Source: Pseudomonas chlororaphis
GTDB lineage: Bacteria; Pseudomonadota; Gammaproteobacteria; Pseudomonadales; Pseudomonadaceae
DNA length: 64,000 bases
Direction: 5' to 3'
NCBI GenBank assembly: GCA_001023535.1
Contig: CP011020.1
Coordinates: 2,369,734-2,433,733, forward strand
Shown: piece after piece, positions 26,517 to 35,631 of the stretch
How the letters are laid out: each line of letters begins with the position of its first letter
How positions within the stretch are numbered: the first letter of the stretch is position 1
The notes under the pieces: model-generated
Database searches by the model: none
Seen by the model: the letters and a program-made list of their open reading frames with translations, nothing else
Told to the model about the DNA's origin: nothing
Made by a program: the position numbers and the translations under genes

Positions 26517-26569
26517 ACCTGTCATGTCTGACAGGTTTCAGGGATTTTGAATCGAGCTATAACGAACCC
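26517..26569 (+). promoter_or_regulatory. Lux-box promoter for the LuxR-HTH gene
   Basis: ACCTGTCA-TGTC-TGACAGGT at 26517-26536 is a perfect 20-bp lux/las-type palindrome. A -10 TATAAC lies at 26558-26563, starting 31.5 bp from the box centre, which places the box at about -42.5 from a start near 26569. This is the architecture of AHL-receptor-activated promoters. The leader to the ATG at 26683 would be about 114 nt. Confidence 0.78.
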
Positions 26570-26682
26570 GTGCCTCCAGCCCTACGGGGTCTGAAGGCGG
26601 GACGTGCGAACCATGCCATCCAGTAGTAGGAAGATTCCGCCGCCCCCACGCCATCAATGAGGATGAATGGGAGATTTCGCTC

Positions 26683-26958
26683 ATGTACCACACCACCGCT
26701 GTTTCAGCCCCCTCATCGCCCTATCAGGCCCGCTTCCAACCTACGGAGAGCAAGCCCGCTCAGAAAATCTGCCTTACCAACCGGGAAAGAGAGTTCCTGC
26801 AATGGAGCGAGGCCGGTAAATCTTCCTGGGAAATCGCCGTAATCGTCGATTGCAGCGAAGCCAACGTTAATTACCACTTCAACAATATCCGCCGAAAATT
26901 CGGCGTCAGTTCGCGTCACCTCGCGGGGAAAATCGCGCGCGAACAAGGCTTGCTCTAA
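26683..26958 (+). CDS. Stand-alone LuxR-type HTH regulator (91 aa)
   Basis: The product is a single GerE/LuxR DNA-binding domain: CLTNREREFLQWSEAGKSSW, then EIAVIVDCSEANVNYHFNNI and RRKFGVSSR. The N-terminal 30 residues are Ser/Pro-rich. It has no AHL-binding or receiver domain. The ATG at 26683 has GGGAG 9 nt upstream. It is probably cotranscribed with the response regulator that follows (58 bp gap) from the lux-box promoter upstream. Short LuxR-HTH proteins of this type often sit beside toxin or secondary-metabolite loci in Pseudomonas. A regulatory link to the neighbouring Rhs/P47-like unit is inferred from position. Confidence 0.85.
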   Translation: MYHTTAVSAPSSPYQARFQPTESKPAQKICLTNREREFLQWSEAGKSSWEIAVIVDCSEANVNYHFNNIRRKFGVSSRHLAGKIAREQGLL

Positions 26959-27016
26959 GTGCCCGGACGTCTGCCTCCCAGCGCCCGGGCTGTTGACGGA
27001 CCCTGTCGAGAACTCA

Positions 27017-27748
27017 ATGCATCCGAACCACACGCCTGTACACCGCGACACCCCCAGCCTCTGGACCTGTGACGATACGCGAGTGTCGCACAGGCACCCT
27101 GCCGATAAGCCGGTTCGCATCATCCTCGCCGACGATCACCCGGTCGTGCTGGCCGGCATCGAAATGACCTTGGTGCAACTCGGGTTTGCCATCGTTGCCA
27201 CCGCCCGCAATCCCGATGAACTGATCCAGCACCTGCAACGCACTCCCTGTGACCTGGTGATCAGCGATTATTCGATGCCGGATGGACAGTTCCCGGACGG
27301 GCTGGCCTTGATGGGTTACCTGAAGCGGCATCATCACGGCTGCCCGCTGATCGTGATCACCATGCTGCGCAATACTTCCGTGCTGCAGGCCCTGCTCAAT
27401 GGCGGCGTGAACGGCCTGTTCGACAAACGCAGCCCACTGCGCAACCTGAAGCGAGCGATCCTGGCGGTCATCCAGGGACAACGCTATGTATGCCCAGGTT
27501 TCGCGGCGCTCGTGCAAGCCCAACCCCTGGCGGTCGCCGGACCCGAAGCGGCATCGGTGAGCCTGTCGGAACGAGAACTGGAGGTGGTAAGGCTGTTCGT
27601 GCGGGGGATGTCCGGCCGACAGATCGCGGCCCAGCTCAATCGCAGCGAAAAAACCATCAGTCGACAGAAACGCACCGCCATGGACAAGTTGGGGCTTGGC
27701 CATGACGGTGGGTTGGTGGAGTTTGCTCGGGTGAGTGGGTTGGGATAA
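27017..27748 (+). CDS. NarL/FixJ-type response regulator
   Basis: The start is taken at the ATG at 27017 (MHPNHTP) rather than the in-frame TTG at 26993; the product has 243 residues. The receiver domain begins at VRIILADDHPVVLAG and has the phospho-acceptor Asp in LVISDYSMPDG. The C-terminal LuxR-type HTH contains LSERELEVVRLFVRGMSGRQ and LNRSEKTISRQKRTAMDKLG. No histidine kinase lies next to it. It converges with the Rhs gene. With the preceding HTH gene it forms a small regulatory operon at the left edge of the main accessory region. Confidence 0.9.
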   Translation: MHPNHTPVHRDTPSLWTCDDTRVSHRHPADKPVRIILADDHPVVLAGIEMTLVQLGFAIVATARNPDELIQHLQRTPCDLVISDYSMPDGQFPDGLALMGYLKRHHHGCPLIVITMLRNTSVLQALLNGGVNGLFDKRSPLRNLKRAILAVIQGQRYVCPGFAALVQAQPLAVAGPEAASVSLSERELEVVRLFVRGMSGRQIAAQLNRSEKTISRQKRTAMDKLGLGHDGGLVEFARVSGLG

Positions 27749-27861
27749 GGCTCAGCAAGACTGGGGTGTCGAACTCATGCTGAATTAGACATCGAAACTG
27801 GGGAGGCAACAACTTACCTAATGCCTTCCAGTTCAAGTACCCACCTCTCAATTAAACTCAC
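27749..27861 (-). other. Gap after rhs with a possible vestigial immunity ORF
   Basis: No intact gene fits between the convergent stops. One nucleotide after the Rhs stop, a GTG begins a 15-codon frame (VSLIERWVLELEGIR) on the minus strand, ending in TAA. It has the position of an immunity gene but not the length. No clear terminator hairpin was seen. Confidence 0.2.
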
Positions 27862-30800
27862 TCAGTCCATATCGCGAAACCTACCCCCCCTATCCCTCCA
27901 TACAACACGCGCAACCGTTTGGCGAACATTAAGGCCAAATTCGGAATCGTAATTCACTATAAGATCGGTCGTTATTATCTTAGAACCGTGCGCAGTTGTC
28001 CCGACCTCATTGCCCGGTTCACTTAGCAGTAGAGCCTTTTTATAAGCTTTGGGATATTTTTCCCGATTTCGCAACTGCCTTGCTTTTTGCTTTGCCTGTA
28101 TCTCAGCTGGCGTTCTAGGCCGGCGCAATGGATCTTTTTGTTTCACTGCCGTACCTTCAACTGGCCTGGTAGCCCCCAAATCAGCCCTACCTGGCGGAGG
28201 ATTGGCGCCTGCTGCTGGGATCTCTGTCTCCAAGCGGGGAGGAGGTTTGCCCACGGAATATGACGAACCATCATATAAAGGGTTAGTTGAAGTATTTGTT
28301 CCAGGCTGCACAAACCGGCCTTGATAAGCAGGATCCGCCACGTTAAAAGCCGAAGCCTGGCTAGCAGCCGGAGATTTAGGTTTGAAGCCAAATATTTTCT
28401 TTACCCACGTCCAAACACCAAAATGCCCCGTCGGATCCACGAAATTAACCGGATCCCCCAAGCAATAAGCATAGGCATTCAGCCCTCCCTCTCCAAACGG
28501 GCTCCAGCTGTCCGGGCTATGAAACCTCAGCAAACACGGATTGAAAGCCCTGTAGCCACTGCCCAACAAATACCACCCGGTCTCATCCCTGACCTCACCG
28601 TTGAAGCCCATGCGCCCACCCACCGGCTGTGCACCATCGCGATCACCATAAGCGCTGTAGGCAATTGCGCTGACCTCGCCCTCGTCTACTTCCCGGAGCA
28701 CGCTCCCGCTTTGATCACTGGCCAGCAGCAACGACTTTGGGAGCGCACCCTCCTGCCGCTCCGCGAGGGGCACGCCTTCGACCGACACATAGGTCCTGCT
28801 CTGCGCGGCGCCAACGGAATTGACCGGTTTGCCATCGCGGTAAAACTGCTGCTCGCGATCAGTATCATTGGCGCTGACCGACAATTGATCGCCGCCGTCA
28901 TACCCGTAGGTTCTGGTGTCATCCGAGCCGGAACCGCTCACTTCGACCAAACGGGACAGCAGATCATAGACCAAGGTCCGCCCTTCTTCGTCCTTGATCA
29001 GGTTGCCGTTGGCATCGTATTCCAACTCGATATCCGGGTAATCGGCATGACTGTTGGTGACGCGTGTCAGTTGAACCGGGTCCAGGTTTTCGTAGAAGAA
29101 ACGCGCGGTGTTGCTTTCGCTGGCCTGGCCTTTCTTGAAGGTCGTGCGAACTTCTTCGTGATTATCCAAGGCATCGAAGAAAAATAGTTGCCGGGACATC
29201 GGGTTGCCGAAAGGATCCGCCGGCACTTGCGGGCCTTCGCAACGGTATTCCTCAAGACGTCCGCGCAGTTCGTATCGATAGGTCTCGTTACGAAGCACGG
29301 TTTCGCCCACGCTCGCGCCTTCGCTCAACTCACGCTGTTCGATCTGATCCAGACTATTCCAGCATTGCTTCAACCAGGACCGGCTGCCGTTAAGGTGGAA
29401 AGTGCGCAATGTTTCACGCCCCTGTGCATCATACTCAAGCTCGATGGTCGCGCTGGTGTTGGCTGCGTCCACCGTGGCGATACGCGCCATCAGACCCTGA
29501 TCGTTATAGGTAAAGTCGCTGCGGATATAGCTGTTGGCGCCCGGCTCGGCGAGTTGGGTATGGGTCAACCTGCCATTGGTGCGGTCGTACTCGAACGACT
29601 GAACCTGCCCTGTGACATCGTGATAACGAATCAGTCTTCCGAGCCGGCTGTGGACATAGGTCATTTCATACGGCTCGGCGACATCCGTCACAGTACGCGT
29701 TTCGGTTTTTATCTGGCCTTGATCGTCGTAAGTTCGTCCCAACTCGATATCGATTTCCGACGAGCTGACGAGCCGCGCATCTCGCGGATCGTAGCCATAA
29801 GTCGCTTTGATCGGCGCGGGCACTTGTTTCAGGCGGCCGATGGTTTCTTCCCCCGCGACGGCGTTGCGGGTGAGCGGCTCATCCGTCAGCTCATAAGCGT
29901 ACTCGTAGTGGATCACATCACCGCTGGGCTGAATGACGCGATTGGCTTTGCTATACGTGGTGTCGTACTCATGCCGGGTGATCCGCCCTCCGGTTGTCGA
30001 CTGGCTGATCCGCTCCAGGCTGTCGAACGCCTGCGTGCCCAGCTCCGTATTGCCGACCTTGATCAGGGTCGGCAGATCGTTGCGGCTATGGCCAGCGTAT
30101 TCACGAACGACCTTGTCCTGGGTCGGCAACGTGGTTTCAAGCATGCGATCGAAAACGTCGTAGGTGTAAGACGTCTTGTAGCCCGCCGCGTTTTCTTCCT
30201 GAGCGGTACGGCCCAGGCCGTCATACAGATAGCCGTGAATACCAAGGGAGTTTCCGGCAAGGTCGAAACGCTCGACCTTGACCGGTTTTTCCAGGCGATT
30301 GGTGGTCGTGACGGTCTGGCCCTGGCCGTGCGTCCACTCCGTGGTGGTGAAGGCAATCGGATCCTGCACGCTGTACTTCGTCACCCCTGCCGGGTCGGTA
30401 CTGCTGGATTGTTCGCCCCAATCATCGAATGCGTAAGTGGTTTTCAACGCAAGGGGAGTGAGCTCCAGCCAGTCGATTTCCTGCTCTTCGATCAATTGAC
30501 CCAATGCGTTGTAGGTCGAGCGGTAAATGTCTCGAAATGCGCCGCCCGAGAAGTCCGCGTCCTGCTGTTCTTCCCTGACCGCCCTGTTCAACCCATCGAA
30601 CCAGGTGCGAGTCTTGAGACCCTTGACGCTCTCGACCTCCTGGAAAGCCTGCCCGGTAACCGGTGCCTGGTCTTTATCCGCCGGGCGGATAAGCGTGTAG
30701 CTGTAACTACGCGTGGCCGCGTAGTCCGGATCATCGGGCGCGACTGTTTCCGTCAGCACCCGCACCAGGGCGTCATAGGTCATGCGGATCCTGATGTCCT

Positions 30801-32682
30801 TGTCCCGGGTCAGCAACGGCTCACCATTGAGCAGCGAGCGCTCGGCGCTGACGACCTTGACCAGATTGTCATGGCCGGTGAACGTCTCGGTCGTCTCGAA
30901 CACGGTTTCACCGAGAAGAATGTCGTTGCCGTTGGTTGCCTTGTTACTTTTCGCTTTTTCCTCGTCCGTCCTGATCCGGTATTCGTAACCGGTCGTTGAA
31001 ACGTAGTCGCGGCCCTCCCCCACCAAGCTGACGGTTTTGAGTCGCTCAAGCCCATGGATCAATGGATCGACCGGAGTGTTGAAATACTCATGGCGGGTGG
31101 TCTCCAACAAAACTTCGGTCTGACCAACGACTTGCTGCTGGCTTTCCTCGGATACGACCACCGACGGTACGCGGATATAAACGTCATCCAGCGCCGGCAA
31201 TTCGACATAGCTGTAGCGAGTCCGAAGGGTCGGCGCACCAGCTTGCAGGTCGGGCACCAGTTCCGGATCCGTCGCCGGGCTGACCGTTGTGTGCTCGATA
31301 TGTTTGACGAAGCCGTAGGGATCCTCCGGACACTTGCCGGGAATTCCGCCAGCCGGATAGTAGGTGGTCGCCTCGGTGACGCCACTGGGTTGCACGCTCA
31401 GGGTCTGGTTGCCGTGGATGTCATACTCACTGCGCTCGACATCTTCTCGCCACTTACGCGCATCATCGGTCAACTCCCAGCGAGTCATCACCTCTTTGGG
31501 CAACTGGCACTGACGCGGTTGTGCATCGAACGCCAACTTATCGTCTTCATCGGCGTAGTAACGGGTCTTTTGGGTCTGTTGATGCGTGCCCTGCAAGGTG
31601 GTCTCCGAGACCAGCAAGTGGAAGCGGTTGAACTTACGGGTCACGCTGCGAACCGTATCGGTTCCGACCATCAATGCTTCGGTAGACTCGTACTCGTAGG
31701 CGTCGAGCATCTTATACAGGTTATCCAGACCATCCTCGCTCCACCCGATGCCACTGTTGAAACCCAGAAAGTTATGGCCATTGGCACTGTAGGTGTATTT
31801 CACCGTGATGGGCCCCTGGCCGCCGCCAGGGTCGGTGACATGGTCGGTCACCCTGGGCAACTTACGCTGTTCATTACCGCTACCGGGAAGGCCGTGCCCA
31901 TCATCGTTGTACTGGACAGTTTCGTGGGCGCCCAAGGGTGTCCAGACTGCGCTGATGCAATCCAGACCTTTCTCCGGGCGGTATTCGAAGCGCCAACCGG
32001 CATTCTCGGTCGTCGGCAAGGTAATCCGGTCGACGCGACCATCCTTCATGTTCAGGACCACCTCGGCCAGCGCCGTGCCATTGACGGGCTTGTAGCCGAT
32101 GTGGACGGCATTGGTGATGAGGTTGCGGGTAATTTCAAGCAGCAGGCCGGTGTCGTCGCGAATAGTGCGCAGCATCGGCGCGCCAGCGACAGTCACGTAG
32201 TCCAGGGTGATCTCATGCCCCTGCTCGGAGTACATTTTCACCGGCATCGCCACCTGGGGGCTGGCCCCCTTGAGCTCCAGTATTTCCACCAGCCCGGACT
32301 TATGGACGATCTTGAACTGGTCATCCGGCAATTGAAAAAACTGAAAATCCTCGATCTTCTGTTCTTTCATGCGCTTACGATTGGCCACGCCTTCGTACGG
32401 GCCGGTCACCTTGAATGTCTGTCCCGAGTACACCGAGACGATCTGGGTACTTGGGGTGTACTGGCTTAGCGCAAGATTCCAACCGGTGCCAAATCCACTG
32501 TCATTGGTATTCAACGGGTTGTAGTTGAGTGTCAGAGGCACCAATGGCCCGCGCAGGTAATTACTTAGTAATTCTGGCAACGATAATGACACGGTATAAA
32601 AACCGGTTCGCGGATCGACGCCCGTCTGGACAAAACTCAAAAAGTTGAAGGCATTGGAGTGCACAGCAGTAGACGCAGTCAT
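27862..32682 (-). CDS. Rhs/YD-repeat polymorphic toxin-like protein 1
   Basis: The product has 1606 residues. The ATG at 32682 (MTASTAVHSNAFNF) has GAGG 6-7 nt upstream and is preferred over a GTG four codons earlier. It begins with a conserved beta region (FVQTGVDPRTGFYTVSLSLP), continues with many YD/Rhs repeats that build a hollow shell, and reaches the Rhs core end at RFHSPDSWSPFG and DPTGH near residue 1415. The following 190-residue tip is unrelated to that of the second Rhs protein, is AT-richer and ends in RGGRFRDMD. The tip would be the effector; its family was not recognised. No SpvB/TcB domain or signal peptide is visible. It is the last gene of a five-gene minus-strand unit, 141 bp after the P47-like A gene. 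Confidence 0.88.
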   Translation of the reverse strand: MTASTAVHSNAFNFLSFVQTGVDPRTGFYTVSLSLPELLSNYLRGPLVPLTLNYNPLNTNDSGFGTGWNLALSQYTPSTQIVSVYSGQTFKVTGPYEGVANRKRMKEQKIEDFQFFQLPDDQFKIVHKSGLVEILELKGASPQVAMPVKMYSEQGHEITLDYVTVAGAPMLRTIRDDTGLLLEITRNLITNAVHIGYKPVNGTALAEVVLNMKDGRVDRITLPTTENAGWRFEYRPEKGLDCISAVWTPLGAHETVQYNDDGHGLPGSGNEQRKLPRVTDHVTDPGGGQGPITVKYTYSANGHNFLGFNSGIGWSEDGLDNLYKMLDAYEYESTEALMVGTDTVRSVTRKFNRFHLLVSETTLQGTHQQTQKTRYYADEDDKLAFDAQPRQCQLPKEVMTRWELTDDARKWREDVERSEYDIHGNQTLSVQPSGVTEATTYYPAGGIPGKCPEDPYGFVKHIEHTTVSPATDPELVPDLQAGAPTLRTRYSYVELPALDDVYIRVPSVVVSEESQQQVVGQTEVLLETTRHEYFNTPVDPLIHGLERLKTVSLVGEGRDYVSTTGYEYRIRTDEEKAKSNKATNGNDILLGETVFETTETFTGHDNLVKVVSAERSLLNGEPLLTRDKDIRIRMTYDALVRVLTETVAPDDPDYAATRSYSYTLIRPADKDQAPVTGQAFQEVESVKGLKTRTWFDGLNRAVREEQQDADFSGGAFRDIYRSTYNALGQLIEEQEIDWLELTPLALKTTYAFDDWGEQSSSTDPAGVTKYSVQDPIAFTTTEWTHGQGQTVTTTNRLEKPVKVERFDLAGNSLGIHGYLYDGLGRTAQEENAAGYKTSYTYDVFDRMLETTLPTQDKVVREYAGHSRNDLPTLIKVGNTELGTQAFDSLERISQSTTGGRITRHEYDTTYSKANRVIQPSGDVIHYEYAYELTDEPLTRNAVAGEETIGRLKQVPAPIKATYGYDPRDARLVSSSEIDIELGRTYDDQGQIKTETRTVTDVAEPYEMTYVHSRLGRLIRYHDVTGQVQSFEYDRTNGRLTHTQLAEPGANSYIRSDFTYNDQGLMARIATVDAANTSATIELEYDAQGRETLRTFHLNGSRSWLKQCWNSLDQIEQRELSEGASVGETVLRNETYRYELRGRLEEYRCEGPQVPADPFGNPMSRQLFFFDALDNHEEVRTTFKKGQASESNTARFFYENLDPVQLTRVTNSHADYPDIELEYDANGNLIKDEEGRTLVYDLLSRLVEVSGSGSDDTRTYGYDGGDQLSVSANDTDREQQFYRDGKPVNSVGAAQSRTYVSVEGVPLAERQEGALPKSLLLASDQSGSVLREVDEGEVSAIAYSAYGDRDGAQPVGGRMGFNGEVRDETGWYLLGSGYRAFNPCLLRFHSPDSWSPFGEGGLNAYAYCLGDPVNFVDPTGHFGVWTWVKKIFGFKPKSPAASQASAFNVADPAYQGRFVQPGTNTSTNPLYDGSSYSVGKPPPRLETEIPAAGANPPPGRADLGATRPVEGTAVKQKDPLRRPRTPAEIQAKQKARQLRNREKYPKAYKKALLLSEPGNEVGTTAHGSKIITTDLIVNYDSEFGLNVRQTVARVVWRDRGGRFRDMD

Positions 32683-32792
32683 CGTTAACCTCACAAACAG
32701 CTCAATAAGCAGTGATAGGCGAGCGAAGGCACGCTCATTCAGTGCTTACTTGAATGCAGCGAACTTCGCTTGAACTTCCAACTTCACGAGAA

Positions 32793-32814
32793 GGGCCCGC
32801 GAATACTCGGGCCC
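32793..32814 (-). terminator. GC hairpin between the P47-like A gene and rhs
   Basis: GGGCCCG (32793-32799) pairs with CGGGCCC (32808-32814) 9 bp after the stop of the upstream gene. There is no T-run, so it may attenuate rather than end transcription. The rest of the 141-bp gap shows no clear promoter. Confidence 0.45.
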
Positions 32815-32823
32815 GTTGTCGCT

Positions 32824-35631
32824 CTAACCATCAAGATGGTCGACATACAATCGATTGCGGTCTGACGATTTGAAACCAATGGCAAGTTTGTGATGGTTAC
32901 CTTCATCATCGGTCAGGTAAACCTTCAGTTTCTGAGACCGTAATGGGTATAGTTTCACCCGTTGGTCCTGTCGAACACCGTCGGCATGTTCGCAGCGAAA
33001 CAAACCGATCCGGAACTTGCCTTCGTCCAGCGCCTCACCCGGTTCCATCTCGGTTTTGAGTGGTAAGCCCAGGTGCTCGACCAACAGCGGGTCATAACGC
33101 ATGATATTGGCATCGTTAGGCTTGGCCGGATCATTGAAGCCATAGCCGGTGTAACTGAACATGGTTTCATTGGGGGCGGGACTCTCCCATTGCACGATCG
33201 ACTGCAGCCCTCGCACTTCAGCCGTCATGAAATCCACACCGACCTGACCCGAGCGACGATACGTCAACGCCCAGTAATCGATCGTCTTCAAGTACCAGTC
33301 GAAATCATAATCACCGTCCGAATCACTGCCGCCGCCCCCGTCCACACGCTTACGTATCAATGCATAGTCATCGATGTTGGGAGTGGGCGAGGGCATGGGT
33401 TCAAGGGTGATAATCCCATCGGTATGCCCCGGGTCACGGTCCGAACGCCAGGGGTTTCCCAACGAATCATTAAAAACCGCATAAAAATGGGTCGTCTGTC
33501 CGGAATGCCCTACCAAGAACAAGTTCACTCGATCCGTTATTGCCGTCGTCCCGCCAGGTTGCGTTTGTGCTGCAGGTGGCCCAGCGTAAGGTTTATAACG
33601 ATTGGCGATCCTCGTCTGCGCCCACAGTCTATGGGTGACCGGAATATCGTCCTTCTCTATACCGTCTTGCAACGCCGGCACCTCGGGGACGTATTGGTTC
33701 GAGGAGACATAGACCATCTTCAGCGAGTCCATTTCTTCCTGGGTCAACCTGGCGCCATTGGTTTCAATCACGGCTTCCAGGGGCAGTTGCTGATAACCGT
33801 TGGCGAACAATCGCAGGGAGCGCAATGCCTCCAGGCTGAACTTCGAAAGGCCCGTCCAGCCAGGCTCTTCATCGTGGATGGCCAGTTTTACGACGCTGTA
33901 GCCAGCATACAGAAGCATCCCCGCGCCGAAGATTTCGCACCGGACAATGGCATAGGGCCGAACGGCGGTCGCTGGAGCGGTATAGACCCCGGCGTTGCTG
34001 ATCGTTCCCTCGCCGATCACCTGCCAGATACGCTCCACCGCTTCGGGAGCACCTGACTTCTCGGTGAATGTTATGGTTCCAGAGCGACGCACATCACTGG
34101 CAAATCGCGGTTCTATTTCCAGCGTTGGCGCCCCCCGGGTCAACACCACCGAGGCCTCGACCGACTCGCCCAGGCCATCTTCGACAGCGATGGTGTCAAC
34201 GACGGTGAACTCGGGCAACTGCAGCAACTGAGCAGCGGAAGGGGGGGTATAGACGGCACTGCTGCCTTGTGCCGACAGTGTTCCATAAGTGGGCTGCCGC
34301 CAGGTCAGCGTCGTGCCGCTCAGGGCCGTCGCGACGAAGGTCACGGTATTCGTCGTCTGCCCCTCGATACGCGACACGACCGCCGGGGAAATTTTCATCG
34401 ACTGGGTCGTTACCAGTAACAAGGCCTGGACTTCATGAATCAACCGCGTCTGAGGATCGACATAGGTGGCCTTAACGATGTTGCGCACCAGCTCCCTGCC
34501 CAGGTTGGCGGCGGAGACGGGTCGGTAAACGCCGGTCACCGGGTCGATCATACCGGCCGACGTATTCGAGTTGAGGCTGCTGACGCTCCACTCGACATCC
34601 GTCGCGACCCCATCGAGGTAAGCCTTGTATTCGACAGGCCCGCCGCCGGCTTTCACTACATGCACGCCAGGCTCTATGGTCAGCGATGTCCTGGAGGGGT
34701 CCAGGCTGCCGAATATCACCAGGTCTTTGGGCTCACGGCGGGTATGCTCCACGAATACGTTTTTTTCCCCAGGGAACAACAGGCTGTGGATCAGTTCCAG
34801 CTTCTCGTTATCGGATCGACTGACATACTCCTGGGCCAACACGATGGTGGCCGAATAGTCACCGTCATCGGGTATCAGGTAAGGAAAGCGTTCCGGGGAG
34901 GGAATCTCCCCGCCATGCTCGCTGCCCCGAAGCTTGACCATGACCACCACGGCGCCGTCGGCCGCATTTTTCGCGCCTGCCACTTCGGCACCAGGGGCTC
35001 GCTGGGTCAGCACGATGAAGTTGGTCGGGGTCAGGTCGCTGCCGCCCTTCAGATCAAGGATGCCCAGGACATACACCTGCCGTTCGGGCGGCAATGCCTT
35101 GAAGCGCTGGTCGAAGTACTCTCCGAGCTTCTCCCGGCTGGCCGCCGGCCCGGCGAGGTTGCAGGAAAACTTCGTGCCCTTGGACAAATCCAGCGTCACC
35201 CGGCCCAGGCGATCGACCACGCCCACCACCAGGGACAGGTCCAGCTCCACCGTCAGCGTATAACCGTGGGCTTCGGTGATGTCGAACTCATACAACAAAC
35301 CACGGTTTTTTTCATGAACGCTGAAATTGCCGCCCAGAATACTCAACGTCAGCTTTGCCTTGGAGGTATCCAGGCGTGCGGGCTCGAACGACAGCAAAGG
35401 CTTGCCCAGCAGGACATTGGTCATCACACCATATTCGGTACCGGTGGCGTTCAGGTCCATCGTGCCGGAAAACACAGGTAGATAGCCGGTGCCGTCGTAT
35501 TTCTCCAGCCATTGTTGCTGGAGTATCCGGTTGAGTTTCTCGCGATTGAAGACACATACCGCCCCCCAACCACGCGTGATCGAGCCTTCTTTCATTTTTT
35601 CAACAATGTCGGCAAGGGAATTACTGGCCAT
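32824..35631 (-). CDS. P47/OrfX-like (TULIP?) protein A with Ig-like domains
   Basis: The 935-residue product has no signal peptide. The N-terminus (RGWGAVCVFNREKLNRILQQ, then KPLLSFEP and KLTLSILGG) follows the pattern GWxxVxxxxxxxxNxxL, then a 'PxLxFE' strand, that I remember from clostridial P47/OrfX lipid-binding-fold proteins. The same pattern starts the next two genes. Residues about 315-600 look like bacterial Ig-like domains (VEWSVSS, GMIDPVTGVYRP). The C-terminal 320 residues are unique to this copy. The ATG at 35631 lies inside the end of the upstream gene (11-nt overlap), with GAGG 9 nt before it, so expression is coupled. The P47 comparison is inference. If it is wrong, the protein remains an uncharacterised Ig-containing accessory protein. 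Confidence 0.8.
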   Translation of the reverse strand: MASNSLADIVEKMKEGSITRGWGAVCVFNREKLNRILQQQWLEKYDGTGYLPVFSGTMDLNATGTEYGVMTNVLLGKPLLSFEPARLDTSKAKLTLSILGGNFSVHEKNRGLLYEFDITEAHGYTLTVELDLSLVVGVVDRLGRVTLDLSKGTKFSCNLAGPAASREKLGEYFDQRFKALPPERQVYVLGILDLKGGSDLTPTNFIVLTQRAPGAEVAGAKNAADGAVVVMVKLRGSEHGGEIPSPERFPYLIPDDGDYSATIVLAQEYVSRSDNEKLELIHSLLFPGEKNVFVEHTRREPKDLVIFGSLDPSRTSLTIEPGVHVVKAGGGPVEYKAYLDGVATDVEWSVSSLNSNTSAGMIDPVTGVYRPVSAANLGRELVRNIVKATYVDPQTRLIHEVQALLLVTTQSMKISPAVVSRIEGQTTNTVTFVATALSGTTLTWRQPTYGTLSAQGSSAVYTPPSAAQLLQLPEFTVVDTIAVEDGLGESVEASVVLTRGAPTLEIEPRFASDVRRSGTITFTEKSGAPEAVERIWQVIGEGTISNAGVYTAPATAVRPYAIVRCEIFGAGMLLYAGYSVVKLAIHDEEPGWTGLSKFSLEALRSLRLFANGYQQLPLEAVIETNGARLTQEEMDSLKMVYVSSNQYVPEVPALQDGIEKDDIPVTHRLWAQTRIANRYKPYAGPPAAQTQPGGTTAITDRVNLFLVGHSGQTTHFYAVFNDSLGNPWRSDRDPGHTDGIITLEPMPSPTPNIDDYALIRKRVDGGGGSDSDGDYDFDWYLKTIDYWALTYRRSGQVGVDFMTAEVRGLQSIVQWESPAPNETMFSYTGYGFNDPAKPNDANIMRYDPLLVEHLGLPLKTEMEPGEALDEGKFRIGLFRCEHADGVRQDQRVKLYPLRSQKLKVYLTDDEGNHHKLAIGFKSSDRNRLYVDHLDG

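Noticed and set aside
26957..26992. Terminator between the LuxR-HTH and response-regulator genes
   Set aside because: GCCCGG/CCGGGC can pair, but the loop is large and no T-run follows, so cotranscription remains more likely.
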